Source: Pseudomonas putida
GTDB lineage: Bacteria > Pseudomonadota > Gammaproteobacteria > Pseudomonadales > Pseudomonadaceae
Reading direction: 5' to 3'
DNA: 64,000 nucleotides
Assembly: GCF_003228315.1 (NCBI RefSeq)
Contig: NZ_CP029693.1
Coordinates: forward strand, 5,242,501 to 5,306,500
Part shown: piece by piece, positions 44,157 to 55,093 of the stretch
How positions within the stretch are numbered: position 1 is the stretch's first letter
How the letters are laid out: each line of letters begins with the position of its first letter
The notes under the pieces: generated by a model
Database searches by the model: none
Told to the model about the DNA's origin: nothing
Seen by the model: only the letters and a program-made list of their open reading frames with translations
Program-made: the position numbers and the translations under genes

Positions 44157-44585
44157 TCAGAGTCGCTGTAAACGGTGATCTTGCAGAGGATAGCCCTGTT
44201 CGCGGTAGAAACGGAAACTCTCCCGCGCGGCCTGGCGGATCGTAGGATCCTCGACCACCACTTCCGCCACCCGGGCGAAGCGCTGGGCAAAGGCGGGGAC
44301 CTTCAGGTCGAGGTTGACCAGCAAGTCCTGATGTTGACCGCAGTCATCGCCAACACCCAGCACGATCGGGCTCTCCGGTTCGTTTTCAGCGGGACCGTGA
44401 GGCACGAAGCTTTCGCCTTTGAATGCCCACAGGCGCGCGTCGAGATCATCGCGCTGGGCAGTGTCGCTGCAATGCAGGTAGACACGGTGGCCCATGCGCC
44501 AGGCTTTTTCCGTGAGCTTGCAGGCGAAATCCAGGCGTGCCGAAGGATCGGCGCTGGGCAGGATATAGAAGTCGACTTTGGTCAT
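44157..44585 (-). CDS. holC: DNA polymerase III chi subunit
   Basis: 142 residues, KVDFYILPSADPSARLDFAC start, RVYLHCSDTAQRDDLDARLW, the HolC pattern. Chi links the clamp loader to SSB on the lagging strand. Follows pepA by 60 bases. Confidence 0.95.
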   Translation of the reverse strand: MTKVDFYILPSADPSARLDFACKLTEKAWRMGHRVYLHCSDTAQRDDLDARLWAFKGESFVPHGPAENEPESPIVLGVGDDCGQHQDLLVNLDLKVPAFAQRFARVAEVVVEDPTIRQAARESFRFYREQGYPLQDHRLQRL

Positions 44586-44645
44586 TGCGGTTCCTGAGCT
44601 TCAGGCGGCGTCACCCGAGAGTGACGCTGCCCGAAGTCATCGGTT

Positions 44646-46136
44646 TCAGGCTTTGGCGCGGTCCAGCAGGTATTGGGTCAGCAGGGGAACCGGACGGCCA
44701 GTGGCGCCCTTGTCCTTGCCGCCGCTGGTCCAGGCCGTGCCGGCGATGTCCAGGTGCGCCCAGTTCAGGTTCTTGGTGAAGCGCGACAGGAAGCAGGCGG
44801 CGGTGATGGTGCCGGCTTTCGGGCCGCCGATGTTGGCGATGTCGGCGAACGGGCTGTCCAGCTGTTCCTGGTACTCATCGAACAGCGGCAGTTGCCAGGC
44901 GCGGTCGTCGGCGGCCTTGCCGGCGCTCAGCAGTTGACCGATCAGTTCGTCGTTGTTGCCCAACAGGCCCGAAGTATGGGAGCCCAATGCAACCACGCAG
45001 GCGCCGGTCAGGGTGGCGATATCGATCACGGCCTGTGGCTTGAAGCGCTCGGAGTAGGTGAGGGCGTCGCACAGCACCAGACGGCCTTCGGCGTCGGTGT
45101 TGAGGATTTCCACGGTCTGGCCGCTCATGGTGGTGACGATGTCGCCCGGGCGCGAAGCGGTGCCGCTCGGCATGTTTTCGGCGCAGGCCAGGATGCACAC
45201 CAGGTTGATCGGCAGCTTCAGTTCGAGCACGGCGCGCAGGGTACCGAACACGCTGGCGGCGCCACCCATGTCGTATTTCATTTCATCCATGCCGGCACCC
45301 GGCTTGAGGCTGATGCCGCCGGTGTCGAAGGTGATGCCCTTGCCGACCAGTGCGTACGGCTTCTCGGATTTCTTGCCGCCGTTGTATTGCATGACGATCA
45401 GGCGCGGTGGCTGGGCGCTGCCCTGGCCGACGGCGTAGAACGAGCCCATGCCCAGTGCCTTGATCTTCTTCTCGTCGAGGACTTCGACCTTCAGGTCCTT
45501 GAACTCTTTGCCGAGGTCCTTGGCCTGCTCGCCGAGGAAAGTCGGGTGGCAGATGTTCGGCGGCAGGTTGCCCAGGTTGCGGGTGAACGCCATGCCGTTG
45601 GCAATCGCGGTGGCGTGGGTCACGGCGCGTTGTACTTCAGCCTGCGCGGCCTTGATGGTCAGCAGGGTGATTTTCTTCAGGGCGCGGGGTTCGGCTTTCT
45701 GGCTCTTGAACTGGTCGAACTGGTATCCGCCGTCCACCAGGGTTTCGGCCATCAGGCGGGTCTTGCCGTAGCTGTCGCGACCCTTGACCACGATTTCATC
45801 CAGGGCCAGTACCGCATCGCTGCCACCCAGGCCTTTGAGGGTGTTGAGTACACCGGCGACGATCTTGCGGAACGGGCGGTCGCCCAATTCTTCATCCTTG
45901 CCGACGCCTACCAGCAATACGCGCTCGGCTTTCAGGTTCGGCAGGCTGTGCAGCAGCAGGCTCTGGCCGACCTTGCCGGCCAGGTCGCCACGCTTGAGCA
46001 CAGCGCTGATCGCGCCACCGCTGAGTTCGTCGAGCTGTTTGGCTGTGGCGCCGAGCTTGCGACCTTCGCCAACGGCAACCACCAGCGTGGCGGTCTTCAA
46101 CGTTTCGGCGTTAACACTTTTTACAACCAGTTCCAT
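44646..46136 (-). CDS. pepA: Leucyl aminopeptidase
   Basis: 496 residues from ATG 46136; the upstream extension to 46286 is not protein-like. M17 family: N-terminal macro-like domain, then VGKGITFDTGGISLKPGAGM with metal and lysine ligands and NTDAEGRLVLCDALTY. Two Zn/Mn ions. It cleaves N-terminal residues and in E. coli and Pseudomonas also binds DNA and regulates genes. Divergent from lptF. Confidence 0.97.
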   Translation of the reverse strand: MELVVKSVNAETLKTATLVVAVGEGRKLGATAKQLDELSGGAISAVLKRGDLAGKVGQSLLLHSLPNLKAERVLLVGVGKDEELGDRPFRKIVAGVLNTLKGLGGSDAVLALDEIVVKGRDSYGKTRLMAETLVDGGYQFDQFKSQKAEPRALKKITLLTIKAAQAEVQRAVTHATAIANGMAFTRNLGNLPPNICHPTFLGEQAKDLGKEFKDLKVEVLDEKKIKALGMGSFYAVGQGSAQPPRLIVMQYNGGKKSEKPYALVGKGITFDTGGISLKPGAGMDEMKYDMGGAASVFGTLRAVLELKLPINLVCILACAENMPSGTASRPGDIVTTMSGQTVEILNTDAEGRLVLCDALTYSERFKPQAVIDIATLTGACVVALGSHTSGLLGNNDELIGQLLSAGKAADDRAWQLPLFDEYQEQLDSPFADIANIGGPKAGTITAACFLSRFTKNLNWAHLDIAGTAWTSGGKDKGATGRPVPLLTQYLLDRAKA

Positions 46137-46303
46137 GTCCGGGTCCCTGAATTGATGGTCAACTCGCAAGCGCTCGGCAGTGGAGGTGCGTCGCTTGCCT
46201 GCATATAAATAGAAAGAAATAGATGGGCGCCAGCAATGGCCGACGGCGAAGGCCGCAGTTTGAACCTCGCTACCGGCGCCTGACAACCCTCGACAACATT
46301 AAT

Positions 46304-46405
46304 GTGCAGGCGCGAGCCTGCTCGCGATGGACGTCCCGACAACGCGGGCTTTCAGACAGACCGCATCATCGTTGACGCCCACCGCGAGCAGGCTCGCTCC
46401 CTCAA
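46304..46405. repeat. REP inverted pair in the pepA/lptF divergent region
   Basis: GCGCGAGCCTGCTCGCGATG at 46310 and complement CCGCGAGCAGGCTCGCTCCC ending near 46402. The outer ends are altered (TGCAGGCGCG; CTCCCTCAAGG), so an older copy. Confidence 0.85.
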
Positions 46406-46543
46406 GGGGCAGATGCATTGCGAAGTGACAGGCGCACCCAATCACAGGATAATGCGCCATCTTTTTCGGCGGCTCTGCCCTGCGGGCTGTCTGATGTGTT
46501 GCTTGTTTGGCCGCCTTAGCCTGACAACCCTGGAGTGTCTGGT

Positions 46544-47662
46544 TTGATCGTCTTCCGTTATCTATCCCGCGAAGTCCTGTTGACCTTGAGCGCCGTCAGC
46601 GCCGTGCTGCTGGTCATCATCATGAGCGGACGCTTCATCAAATACCTCGCACAAGCGGCTTCGGGCCAGCTGGATCCGAGCTCGCTGTTCCTGATCATGG
46701 GCTATCGCCTGCCGGGCTTTTTGCAACTGATCCTGCCGCTGGGCCTGTTCCTCGGGATCCTGTTGTCCTACGGTCGCCTGTACCTGGAAAGCGAAATGAC
46801 CGTGCTGTCGGCCACCGGCATGAGTCAGCAACGCCTGTTTCGCATGACCCTGTTCCCGGCCACCCTCGTGGCACTGGTGGTCGCATGGTTGAGTCTGGGC
46901 CTGGCACCGCAAGGGGCCAATCAGTTTCAGCTGCTGTTGAACAAGCAGGACGCCCTGACCGAGTTCGATACCCTGGAGCCAGGTCGTTTCCAGGCACTTC
47001 GCGACGGTACCCGGGTGACTTACACCGAGCAACTGACGGATGACCGTATCAATCTGTCCGGTGTATTCATTTCGCAAAAGAACCTCTCTTCCGATAATAA
47101 AGATCGCGGGATTTCGGTGCTGGTGGCAGAGAAGGGGCGCCAGGAGATCCGTCCTGACGGCAATCGCTACCTGATTCTCGACAATGGCTACCGGTATGAC
47201 GGTAACCCGGGGCAGGCCGATTACCGCGCGATCCAGTACCAGGAATACGGCGTTCTGCTGCCCAAGCCGGAAGTCAGCGAAGAGGTGACCGACCGTGATG
47301 CCATGCCGACCGCGTCCTTGATGGCCAGTGAAGACATCCGTTTGCGAGCCGAGCTGCAGTGGCGCCTGTCCTTGCCGTTACTGGTGTTCGTCGTGACCTT
47401 GATGGCGGTGCCGCTGTCGCGGGTCAATCCGCGCCAAGGCCGTTTCCTCAAGCTACTACCGGCGATTCTTCTTTATATGGCTTACCTGACCATCCTGATT
47501 GCCGCTCGCGGCGCCCTCGATAAGGGCAAGATTCCAGCTGCGCTCGGCCTGTGGTGGGTGCACGGTTTGTTCCTGGTCATCGGCCTGGGCCTGCTCTACT
47601 GGGAGCCCTTGCAGTTGAAGCTGGCGAGCCGTCGCGCGGCGCTGGAGGTGGCCCGTGGTTAA
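46544..47662 (+). CDS. lptF: LPS export permease LptF
   Basis: 372 residues from TTG 46544 (MIVFRYLSREVLLTLSAV), with TGGAG eight bases upstream; GTG 46535 in the same frame adds three residues. Six membrane helices in two sets of three around a periplasmic jellyroll domain. With LptG and LptB2 it extracts LPS from the inner membrane. Overlaps lptG by 8 bases. Confidence 0.95.
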   Translation: MIVFRYLSREVLLTLSAVSAVLLVIIMSGRFIKYLAQAASGQLDPSSLFLIMGYRLPGFLQLILPLGLFLGILLSYGRLYLESEMTVLSATGMSQQRLFRMTLFPATLVALVVAWLSLGLAPQGANQFQLLLNKQDALTEFDTLEPGRFQALRDGTRVTYTEQLTDDRINLSGVFISQKNLSSDNKDRGISVLVAEKGRQEIRPDGNRYLILDNGYRYDGNPGQADYRAIQYQEYGVLLPKPEVSEEVTDRDAMPTASLMASEDIRLRAELQWRLSLPLLVFVVTLMAVPLSRVNPRQGRFLKLLPAILLYMAYLTILIAARGALDKGKIPAALGLWWVHGLFLVIGLGLLYWEPLQLKLASRRAALEVARG

Positions 47663-48716
47663 GCTCGACCGCTATATCGGTAGCAGCGTGCTCATGGCGA
47701 TCCTGGCTGTGCTGGGGATCATTCTCGGTCTGGCGACCTTGTTTGCGTTCATCGATGAGATGGGCGAAGCCAGTGATACCTACACCCTGGTCGATGTCCT
47801 CAGTTATGTATTACTGACTGCGCCGCGCCGGCTGTACGACATGCTGCCGATGGCCGCGTTGATTGGTTGCCTGGTCGGTCTCGGCAGCCTGGCCAGCAAC
47901 AGCGAACTGACCATCATGCGCGCGGCCGGGGTTTCGGTCGGGCGGATCGTCTGGGCGGTGATGAAGCCGATGCTGGTGCTGATGCTGGTGGGGGTGTTGA
48001 TTGGCGAATACATTGCGCCGGCCACCGAAAGCACGGCACAAGCCAATCGTTCCCTGGCCCAGGGCAGTGGTGACGCACAAAGTGCCAAGCACGGCATGTG
48101 GCACCGTCAGGGTGAAGAGTTCATTCACGTCAACTCGGTGCAGCCCAACGGTATTCTGTACGGCGTGACGCGTTATCACTTCGACAAGGAACGGCACATG
48201 CTGTCGTCCAGTTTCTCCAAGCGTGCCGAATTCCAGACGGATCACTGGCAGTTGAACGATGTCACCACCACGCTGTTTCACGAGCGCAGCACGGAAGTGG
48301 TCAATACGCCGGTCGAGCGCTGGGACGTGGCATTGAGCCCGCAGTTGCTGAGCACGGTGGTCATGGCGCCGGAATCGCTGTCGATCTCGGGGTTGTGGGG
48401 CTACATCCACTACCTGGCGGATCAGGGCCTGAATAACGGCCGGTACTGGCTGGCATTCTGGGTCAAGGTATTGCAGCCGGTGGTCACCGCCGCCCTGGTG
48501 CTGATGGCGATTTCCTTCATCTTCGGTCCGTTGCGCTCGGTAACCCTCGGTCAGCGTGTATTCACGGGTGTGCTGGTGGGCTTCAGCTTCCGCATCGCCC
48601 AGGATCTGCTGGGTCCGTCGAGCCTGGTGTTTGGCTTCTCGCCCTTGTTCGCGGTGCTGGTGCCAACCGGTATTTGCGCCCTGGCAGGGTTCTGGTTGTT
48701 GCGTCGGGCCGGTTAA
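47655..48716 (+). CDS. lptG: LPS export permease LptG
   Basis: 353 residues from GTG 47655 (MVKLDRYIGSSVLMAILAVL). Same helix/jellyroll plan as LptF; YDMLPMAALIGCLVGLG and GLWGYIHYLADQGLNNGRYW match the family. Ends just before a terminator at 48751. Confidence 0.96.
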   Translation: MVKLDRYIGSSVLMAILAVLGIILGLATLFAFIDEMGEASDTYTLVDVLSYVLLTAPRRLYDMLPMAALIGCLVGLGSLASNSELTIMRAAGVSVGRIVWAVMKPMLVLMLVGVLIGEYIAPATESTAQANRSLAQGSGDAQSAKHGMWHRQGEEFIHVNSVQPNGILYGVTRYHFDKERHMLSSSFSKRAEFQTDHWQLNDVTTTLFHERSTEVVNTPVERWDVALSPQLLSTVVMAPESLSISGLWGYIHYLADQGLNNGRYWLAFWVKVLQPVVTAALVLMAISFIFGPLRSVTLGQRVFTGVLVGFSFRIAQDLLGPSSLVFGFSPLFAVLVPTGICALAGFWLLRRAG

Positions 48717-48750
48717 GAGCGAGCCATTTACGCCGTTTGTCCCATTTGAG

Positions 48751-48781
48751 AACGCCCCTGTCGCAAGGCCGGGGCGTTTTT
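48751..48781 (+). terminator. Rho-independent terminator after lptG
   Basis: AACGCCCC, loop of about 12 bases, GGGGCGTTTTT; good stem and T-tract. Confidence 0.85.
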
Positions 48782-48805
48782 GTACATGCCGTCTGACCTG
48801 CGAAC

Positions 48806-48835
48806 GTGACGCTTGCGCCGTGGATCAGGTACAAT
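48806..48835 (+). promoter_or_regulatory. Possible lepA promoter
   Basis: TACAAT at 48830-48835 as a -10 box, with a weak -35 GTGACG 18 bases upstream. The distance to the lepA start is about 50 bases. Eye-level match only. Confidence 0.4.
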
Positions 48836-48887
48836 TCCCGGCTATTTTTCGGCGGGCTATGCCTGCAGCCTTTTTGAGTGTTGATCC

Positions 48888-50687
<1,800 letters not shown>

Positions 50688-50692
50688 GTCCT

Positions 50693-51547
50693 ATGTCACT
50701 AAATTTCCCGCTGTTGCTGGTCATCGCCGTGTTCGTCTGCGGCCTGTTGGCGTTGCTCGATCTGCTGTTCCTGGCGCCGCGTCGGCGTGCCGCCATTGCT
50801 TCCTATGAGGGCAGCGTCAGCCAGCCCGATGTGGTGGTGGTCGAGAAACTGAACAAGGAGCCGTTGCTGGTCGAGTACGGCAAATCGTTCTTCCCGGTGT
50901 TGTTCATCGTGCTGGTGCTGCGTTCGTTCCTGGTGGAACCGTTCCAGATCCCATCCGGCTCGATGAAACCGACCCTGGATGTCGGCGACTTCATTCTGGT
51001 GAGCAAGTTTTCCTACGGGATTCGCCTGCCGGTGATCGACAAGAAAATCATCGAAGTCGGTGAGCCACAACGCGGCGATGTGATGGTGTTCCGCTATCCA
51101 AGCGACCCGAACGTCAACTACATCAAGCGTGTCGTCGGTTTGCCGGGTGATCAGGTTCGCTACACCGCCGACAAGCGTCTGTTCGTCAACGGGCAGTCGA
51201 TTGCCGAGCAGCTGATCGGTTCCGAGCCCGGCACCCTGGGCAGCGCCGAGCTCTACAAGGAAAAACTCGGTGCCGCCGAGCATCTGATCCGCAAGGAAAT
51301 GAGCCGCTACCGCGCAACGCCGGACCGTACATGGACCGTGCCTGCCGGGCACTACTTCATGATGGGCGACAACCGCGACAACTCGAACGACAGTCGCTAC
51401 TGGGATGATCCGAACATTCCCAAGGATCTGCTGGGCATGGTTCCCGACAAAAATATCGTCGGCAAGGCCTTTGCAGTCTGGATGAGCTGGCCGGAACCCA
51501 AACTCAGTCACTTGCCGAATTTCTCGCGGGTTGGCCTGATTCAGTAA
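50693..51547 (+). CDS. lepB: Signal peptidase I
   Basis: 284 residues. Two N-terminal membrane helices, catalytic Ser in FQIPSGSMKPTL and Lys in NYIKRVVGLPGD, then the C-terminal GDNRDNSNDSRYWD signature. Cleaves signal peptides from exported proteins. Five bases after lepA. Confidence 0.97.
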   Translation: MSLNFPLLLVIAVFVCGLLALLDLLFLAPRRRAAIASYEGSVSQPDVVVVEKLNKEPLLVEYGKSFFPVLFIVLVLRSFLVEPFQIPSGSMKPTLDVGDFILVSKFSYGIRLPVIDKKIIEVGEPQRGDVMVFRYPSDPNVNYIKRVVGLPGDQVRYTADKRLFVNGQSIAEQLIGSEPGTLGSAELYKEKLGAAEHLIRKEMSRYRATPDRTWTVPAGHYFMMGDNRDNSNDSRYWDDPNIPKDLLGMVPDKNIVGKAFAVWMSWPEPKLSHLPNFSRVGLIQ

Positions 51548-51554
51548 TCAAACA

Positions 51555-51577
51555 CGGCGCTGTTGAACACAGCGCCG
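51555..51577 (+). terminator. Perfect hairpin after lepB
   Basis: CGGCGCTGT (51555-51563), loop TGAAC, ACAGCGCCG (51569-51577), eight bases past the lepB stop. No T-tract follows, so it may stabilise the message or be a partial terminator. Confidence 0.5.
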
Positions 51578-51616
51578 AATGCATTTCTGGAACCGACGGA
51601 TTTCGGGGCCGGAAGC

Positions 51617-51736
51617 ATGAAGCCAATGATATTCAGGACGTTATTTTTGAACACAGCGTTAATTGTCCCAAGCCTGCGCCGCATCCCGGCGGTGGCGGTG
51701 GAAACCAACCACGAACTCAGCGTGGGTAAACCGTGA
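51617..51736 (+). CDS. Possible small ORF overlapping the rnc start
   Basis: 39 codons from ATG 51617 (MKPMIFRTLFLNTALIVPSL...) ending TGA at 51734-51736, overlapping the rnc GTG (GTGA). It has GGAAG upstream. No homologue recognised; it may be a chance ORF, a coupling peptide, or a remnant of the DUF4845 gene usually found here. Confidence 0.25.
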   Translation: MKPMIFRTLFLNTALIVPSLRRIPAVAVETNHELSVGKP

Positions 51737-52422
51737 GCGCCTCCCTAAGCCGTCTCGAGCGTCAGCTCGGCTACACCTTCAAGGACCAGGAACTGATGGT
51801 CCTGGCCCTGACTCACCGCAGTTTTGCCGGGCGCAACAACGAACGCCTGGAGTTCCTCGGTGACGCCATCCTCAACTTCGTTGCCGGCGAGGCGCTGTTC
51901 GATCGCTTCCCGCTGGCCCGCGAAGGCCAGTTGTCGCGTTTGCGCGCACGCCTGGTCAAAGGTGAGACGCTGGCCGTACTGGCCCGTGGTTTCGATCTGG
52001 GCGAACACCTGCGCCTGGGGTCCGGCGAGTTGAAGAGCGGCGGTTTTCGCCGTGAGTCGATCCTGGCCGATGCCCTGGAAGCGCTGATTGGTGCAATCTA
52101 CCTGGACGCCGGCATCGAAGTTGCCCGCGAACGCGTACTGGCCTGGCTGGCCGGCGAGTTCGAAGGCCTGACGCTGGTCGACACCAACAAGGACCCGAAA
52201 ACCCGCCTGCAGGAGTTCCTGCAATCCCGTGGGTGCGAGCTGCCACGTTATGAAGTGGTGGATATCCAGGGTGAGCCGCATTGCCGGACGTTCTTCGTCG
52301 AATGCGAAATCATCCTACTGAATGAAAAAAGCCGAGGTCAGGGTGTGAGCCGTCGTATTGCCGAACAGGTAGCGGCCGCCGCAGCACTGATTGCCCTGGG
52401 TGTGGAGAATGGCAATGACTGA
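51733..52422 (+). CDS. rnc: Ribonuclease III
   Basis: 229 residues from GTG 51733 (MSASLSRLERQLGYTFKDQE). Catalytic domain with the signature ERLEFLGDAILNF, then a dsRNA-binding domain (DPKTRLQEFLQSRG, GVSRRIAEQVAAAAAL). Processes rRNA and other structured RNAs. Overlaps era by 8 bases. Confidence 0.97.
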   Translation: MSASLSRLERQLGYTFKDQELMVLALTHRSFAGRNNERLEFLGDAILNFVAGEALFDRFPLAREGQLSRLRARLVKGETLAVLARGFDLGEHLRLGSGELKSGGFRRESILADALEALIGAIYLDAGIEVARERVLAWLAGEFEGLTLVDTNKDPKTRLQEFLQSRGCELPRYEVVDIQGEPHCRTFFVECEIILLNEKSRGQGVSRRIAEQVAAAAALIALGVENGND

Positions 52423-53317
52423 TTCAACTGCAACACGCTGTGGCTATGTTGCCATCGTCGGCCGTCCGAACGTGGGCAAGTCCACGTTGCTCAACCACAT
52501 TCTCGGCCAGAAGCTCGCGATCACCTCGCGCAAGCCGCAAACCACCCGTCACAACATGCTCGGCATCAAGACCGAAGGTGATGTGCAGGCGATCTACGTC
52601 GACACCCCCGGCATGCACAAGGGGGGTGAAAAGGCCCTGAACCGCTACATGAACAAGACCGCTTCGGCGGCGTTGAAAGACGTCGACGTGGTGATCTTCG
52701 TGGTGGATCGCACCAAGTGGACCGAAGAAGACCAAATGGTCCTCGAGCGTGTGCAATACGTGACCGGCCCGCTGATCGTTGCGCTGAACAAGACCGACCG
52801 CATCGAGGACAAGGCCGAGCTGATGCCGCACCTGTCCTGGTTGCAGGAACAGCTGCCAAACGCACAGATCATCCCGATTTCGGCTCAGCACGGGCACAAC
52901 CTCGACGCGCTGGAGCGGGTGATTGCCGAGCAGTTGCCGGAAAACGATCACTTCTTCCCGGAAGACCAGATCACCGACCGCAGCAGCCGCTTCCTGGCTG
53001 CTGAACTGGTACGCGAAAAAATCATGCGCCAGATGGGCGCCGAGCTGCCGTACCAGATCACAGTTGAAATCGAAGAGTTCAAGCAGCAGGGGAAAACCCT
53101 GCATATTCATGCGCTGATCCTCGTCGAACGTGACGGCCAGAAGAAAATCATCATTGGCGACAAGGGCGAGCGCATCAAGCGCATCGGCACCGAGGCGCGC
53201 AAGGACATGGAGCTGCTGTTCGACTCCAAGATCATGCTTAACCTGTGGGTGAAGGTTAAGGGTGGCTGGTCCGATGATGAGCGTGCGTTGCGTTCGCTGG
53301 GTTACGGCGACCTGTAA
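52415..53317 (+). CDS. era: Ribosome-assembly GTPase Era
   Basis: About 300 residues from ATG 52415, overlapping the end of rnc; ATG 52409 is an alternative. GTPase motifs GRPNVGKSTLLNHILGQ, DTPGMH and NKTD, then a KH domain (GDKGERIKRIGTEARKDME) that binds the 16S rRNA 3' end. The rnc-era-recO order is conserved. Confidence 0.97.
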   Translation: MTDSTATRCGYVAIVGRPNVGKSTLLNHILGQKLAITSRKPQTTRHNMLGIKTEGDVQAIYVDTPGMHKGGEKALNRYMNKTASAALKDVDVVIFVVDRTKWTEEDQMVLERVQYVTGPLIVALNKTDRIEDKAELMPHLSWLQEQLPNAQIIPISAQHGHNLDALERVIAEQLPENDHFFPEDQITDRSSRFLAAELVREKIMRQMGAELPYQITVEIEEFKQQGKTLHIHALILVERDGQKKIIIGDKGERIKRIGTEARKDMELLFDSKIMLNLWVKVKGGWSDDERALRSLGYGDL

Positions 53318-53338
53318 ACCTGAGCCCAGGTGATAAAA

Positions 53339-53430
53339 CTGTGGGAGCGAGCCTGCTCGCGATAGCGGTCTGTCAGTCAACAATCTTGTTGAATGTTAGT
53401 CCCTCATCGCGAGCAGGCTCGCTCCCACAG
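53339..53430. repeat. REP inverted pair
   Basis: CTGTGGGAGCGAGCCTGCTC at 53339 and complement GAGCAGGCTCGCTCCCACAG ending at 53430, inside the era-recO gap. Confidence 0.92.
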
Positions 53431-53484
53431 TGGTTTTGGGGCTGTCAGTAATACCGTGCTCCTCTATTGAGAATTGCGATTCCC

Positions 53485-54171
53485 ATGTCCCAACAACCCA
53501 CCGGCCAACCCGCCTACGTCCTCCACTCCCGCGCCTACCGCGAAAGCAGTGCGCTGGTGGACTTCCTCACGCCCCAAGGGCGGCTGCGGGCGGTGTTGCG
53601 CAGTGCGCGGGGCAAGGCCGGGACGCTGGCGCGGCCTTTCGTGCCGCTGGAAGTGGAGTTTCGCGGACGTGGGGAGCTGAAGAACGTCGGGCGCATGGAA
53701 AGTGCCGGTGTGTCCACCTGGCTGCACGGCGAAGCGCTGTTCAGTGGTCTCTATCTCAACGAGCTGCTGATTCGTCTGCTGCCTGCCGAAGATCCCCATC
53801 CCAGTGTATTTGATCACTACGCCGCAACCTTGCTGGCCCTCGCCGAAGGCCGACCGCTGGAGCCGTTGTTGCGCTCATTCGAATGGCGCTTGCTCGACGA
53901 CCTCGGCTACGGCTTTGCCCTCAATACCGACATCCATGGCGAGCCCATCGCCCCGGACGGCCTCTATCGCCTGCAAGTGGATGCCGGACTGGAACGGGTC
54001 TATCTGCTGCAACCGGGGCTGTTCAATGGCATTGAATTGCTGGCCATGGCCGAAGCCGACTGGTCCGCGCCCGGTGCGCTGTCCGCCGCCAAGCGCTTGA
54101 TGCGTCAGGCATTGGCCGTTCATTTGGGCGGTCGGCCACTTGTCAGTCGCGAGCTGTTTCGCAAGCCCTGA
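53485..54171 (+). CDS. recO: DNA repair protein RecO
   Basis: About 228 residues from ATG 53485. OB-fold N-terminus (AYVLHSRAYRESSALVDFLT) and the RecO helical region (LNELLIRLLPAEDPHPSVFD). Works with RecR to load RecA. No clear RBS just upstream; ATG is the best conserved start. Confidence 0.94.
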   Translation: MSQQPTGQPAYVLHSRAYRESSALVDFLTPQGRLRAVLRSARGKAGTLARPFVPLEVEFRGRGELKNVGRMESAGVSTWLHGEALFSGLYLNELLIRLLPAEDPHPSVFDHYAATLLALAEGRPLEPLLRSFEWRLLDDLGYGFALNTDIHGEPIAPDGLYRLQVDAGLERVYLLQPGLFNGIELLAMAEADWSAPGALSAAKRLMRQALAVHLGGRPLVSRELFRKP

Positions 54172-54220
54172 TCACCCCGTATGCTGTGCACCGAACTTTC
54201 TCTTCTTCTGGAGCGCTTCC

Positions 54221-54967
54221 GTGACCACCAGCACCCGCATTCTTCTTGGCGTGAACATCGACCACGTTGCCACCCTGCGTCAGGCCCGGGGTACACGCTA
54301 CCCGGACCCGGTCAAGGCAGCCCTGGACGCGGAAGAGGCTGGCGCTGACGGCATCACCGTGCACTTGCGCGAAGACCGCCGGCACATTCAGGAGCGCGAC
54401 ATCCTGGTGCTCAAGGATGTGCTGCAAACCCGCATGAACTTCGAGATGGGCGTCACCGAGGAAATGATGGCGTTCGCCGAGCGTATTCGCCCGGCGCACA
54501 TTTGCCTGGTCCCGGAAACCCGTCAGGAACTGACCACCGAAGGCGGCCTGGACGTGGCGGGGCAGGAAGCGCGGATCAAGGCGGCGGTGGAGCGCCTGTC
54601 GAAGATCGGCTCGGAAGTGTCGCTGTTCATTGATGCTGACGAGCGGCAGATCGAGGCTTCCCGTCGTGTGGGCGCGCCGGCTATCGAATTGCACACCGGG
54701 CGTTACGCCGATGCCGAGACGCCGACCGAAGTGGCTGAGGAATTGAAGCGCGTTGCCGATGGCGTGGCCTTTGGCCTGGCTCAGGGCTTGATCGTCAATG
54801 CCGGTCACGGTCTGCACTATCACAACGTCGAGGCCGTGGCGGCGATCAAGGGCATCAACGAACTGAACATCGGCCACGCGCTGGTGGCCCATGCCCTGTT
54901 TGTGGGCTTCAAGTCGGCGGTTTCGGAGATGAAGGCGCTGATTCTGGCGGCCGCAGCCAAGGCTTAA
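54221..54967 (+). CDS. pdxJ: Pyridoxine 5'-phosphate synthase
   Basis: 248 residues from GTG 54221, preceded by CTGGAG. TIM barrel: LLGVNIDHVATLRQARGTRY, GADGITVHLREDRRHI, NFEMGVTEEM, NAGHGLHYHNVEAVA. Last step of vitamin B6 synthesis. The open frame upstream overlaps recO and is not used. Confidence 0.97.
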   Translation: MTTSTRILLGVNIDHVATLRQARGTRYPDPVKAALDAEEAGADGITVHLREDRRHIQERDILVLKDVLQTRMNFEMGVTEEMMAFAERIRPAHICLVPETRQELTTEGGLDVAGQEARIKAAVERLSKIGSEVSLFIDADERQIEASRRVGAPAIELHTGRYADAETPTEVAEELKRVADGVAFGLAQGLIVNAGHGLHYHNVEAVAAIKGINELNIGHALVAHALFVGFKSAVSEMKALILAAAAKA

Positions 54968-54983
54968 AGAACAATACAAAACC

Positions 54984-55074
54984 CTGTAGGAGCGAGCCTG
55001 CTCGCGATGAGGACCTGACATCCAACATTGATGTTGGCTGAAAGACCGCCATCGCGAGCAGGCTCGCTCCTACA
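54984..55074. repeat. REP inverted pair
   Basis: CTGTAGGAGCGAGCCTGCTC near 54984 and its complement near 55053-55073, between convergent pdxJ and mltF. Serves where a terminator would be expected. Confidence 0.92.
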
Positions 55075-55093
55075 TTGGTTTTAGGCGGGGTTG

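Noticed and set aside
51663..51863. 66-codon ORF overlapping rnc
   Set aside because: Mostly inside rnc in another frame.
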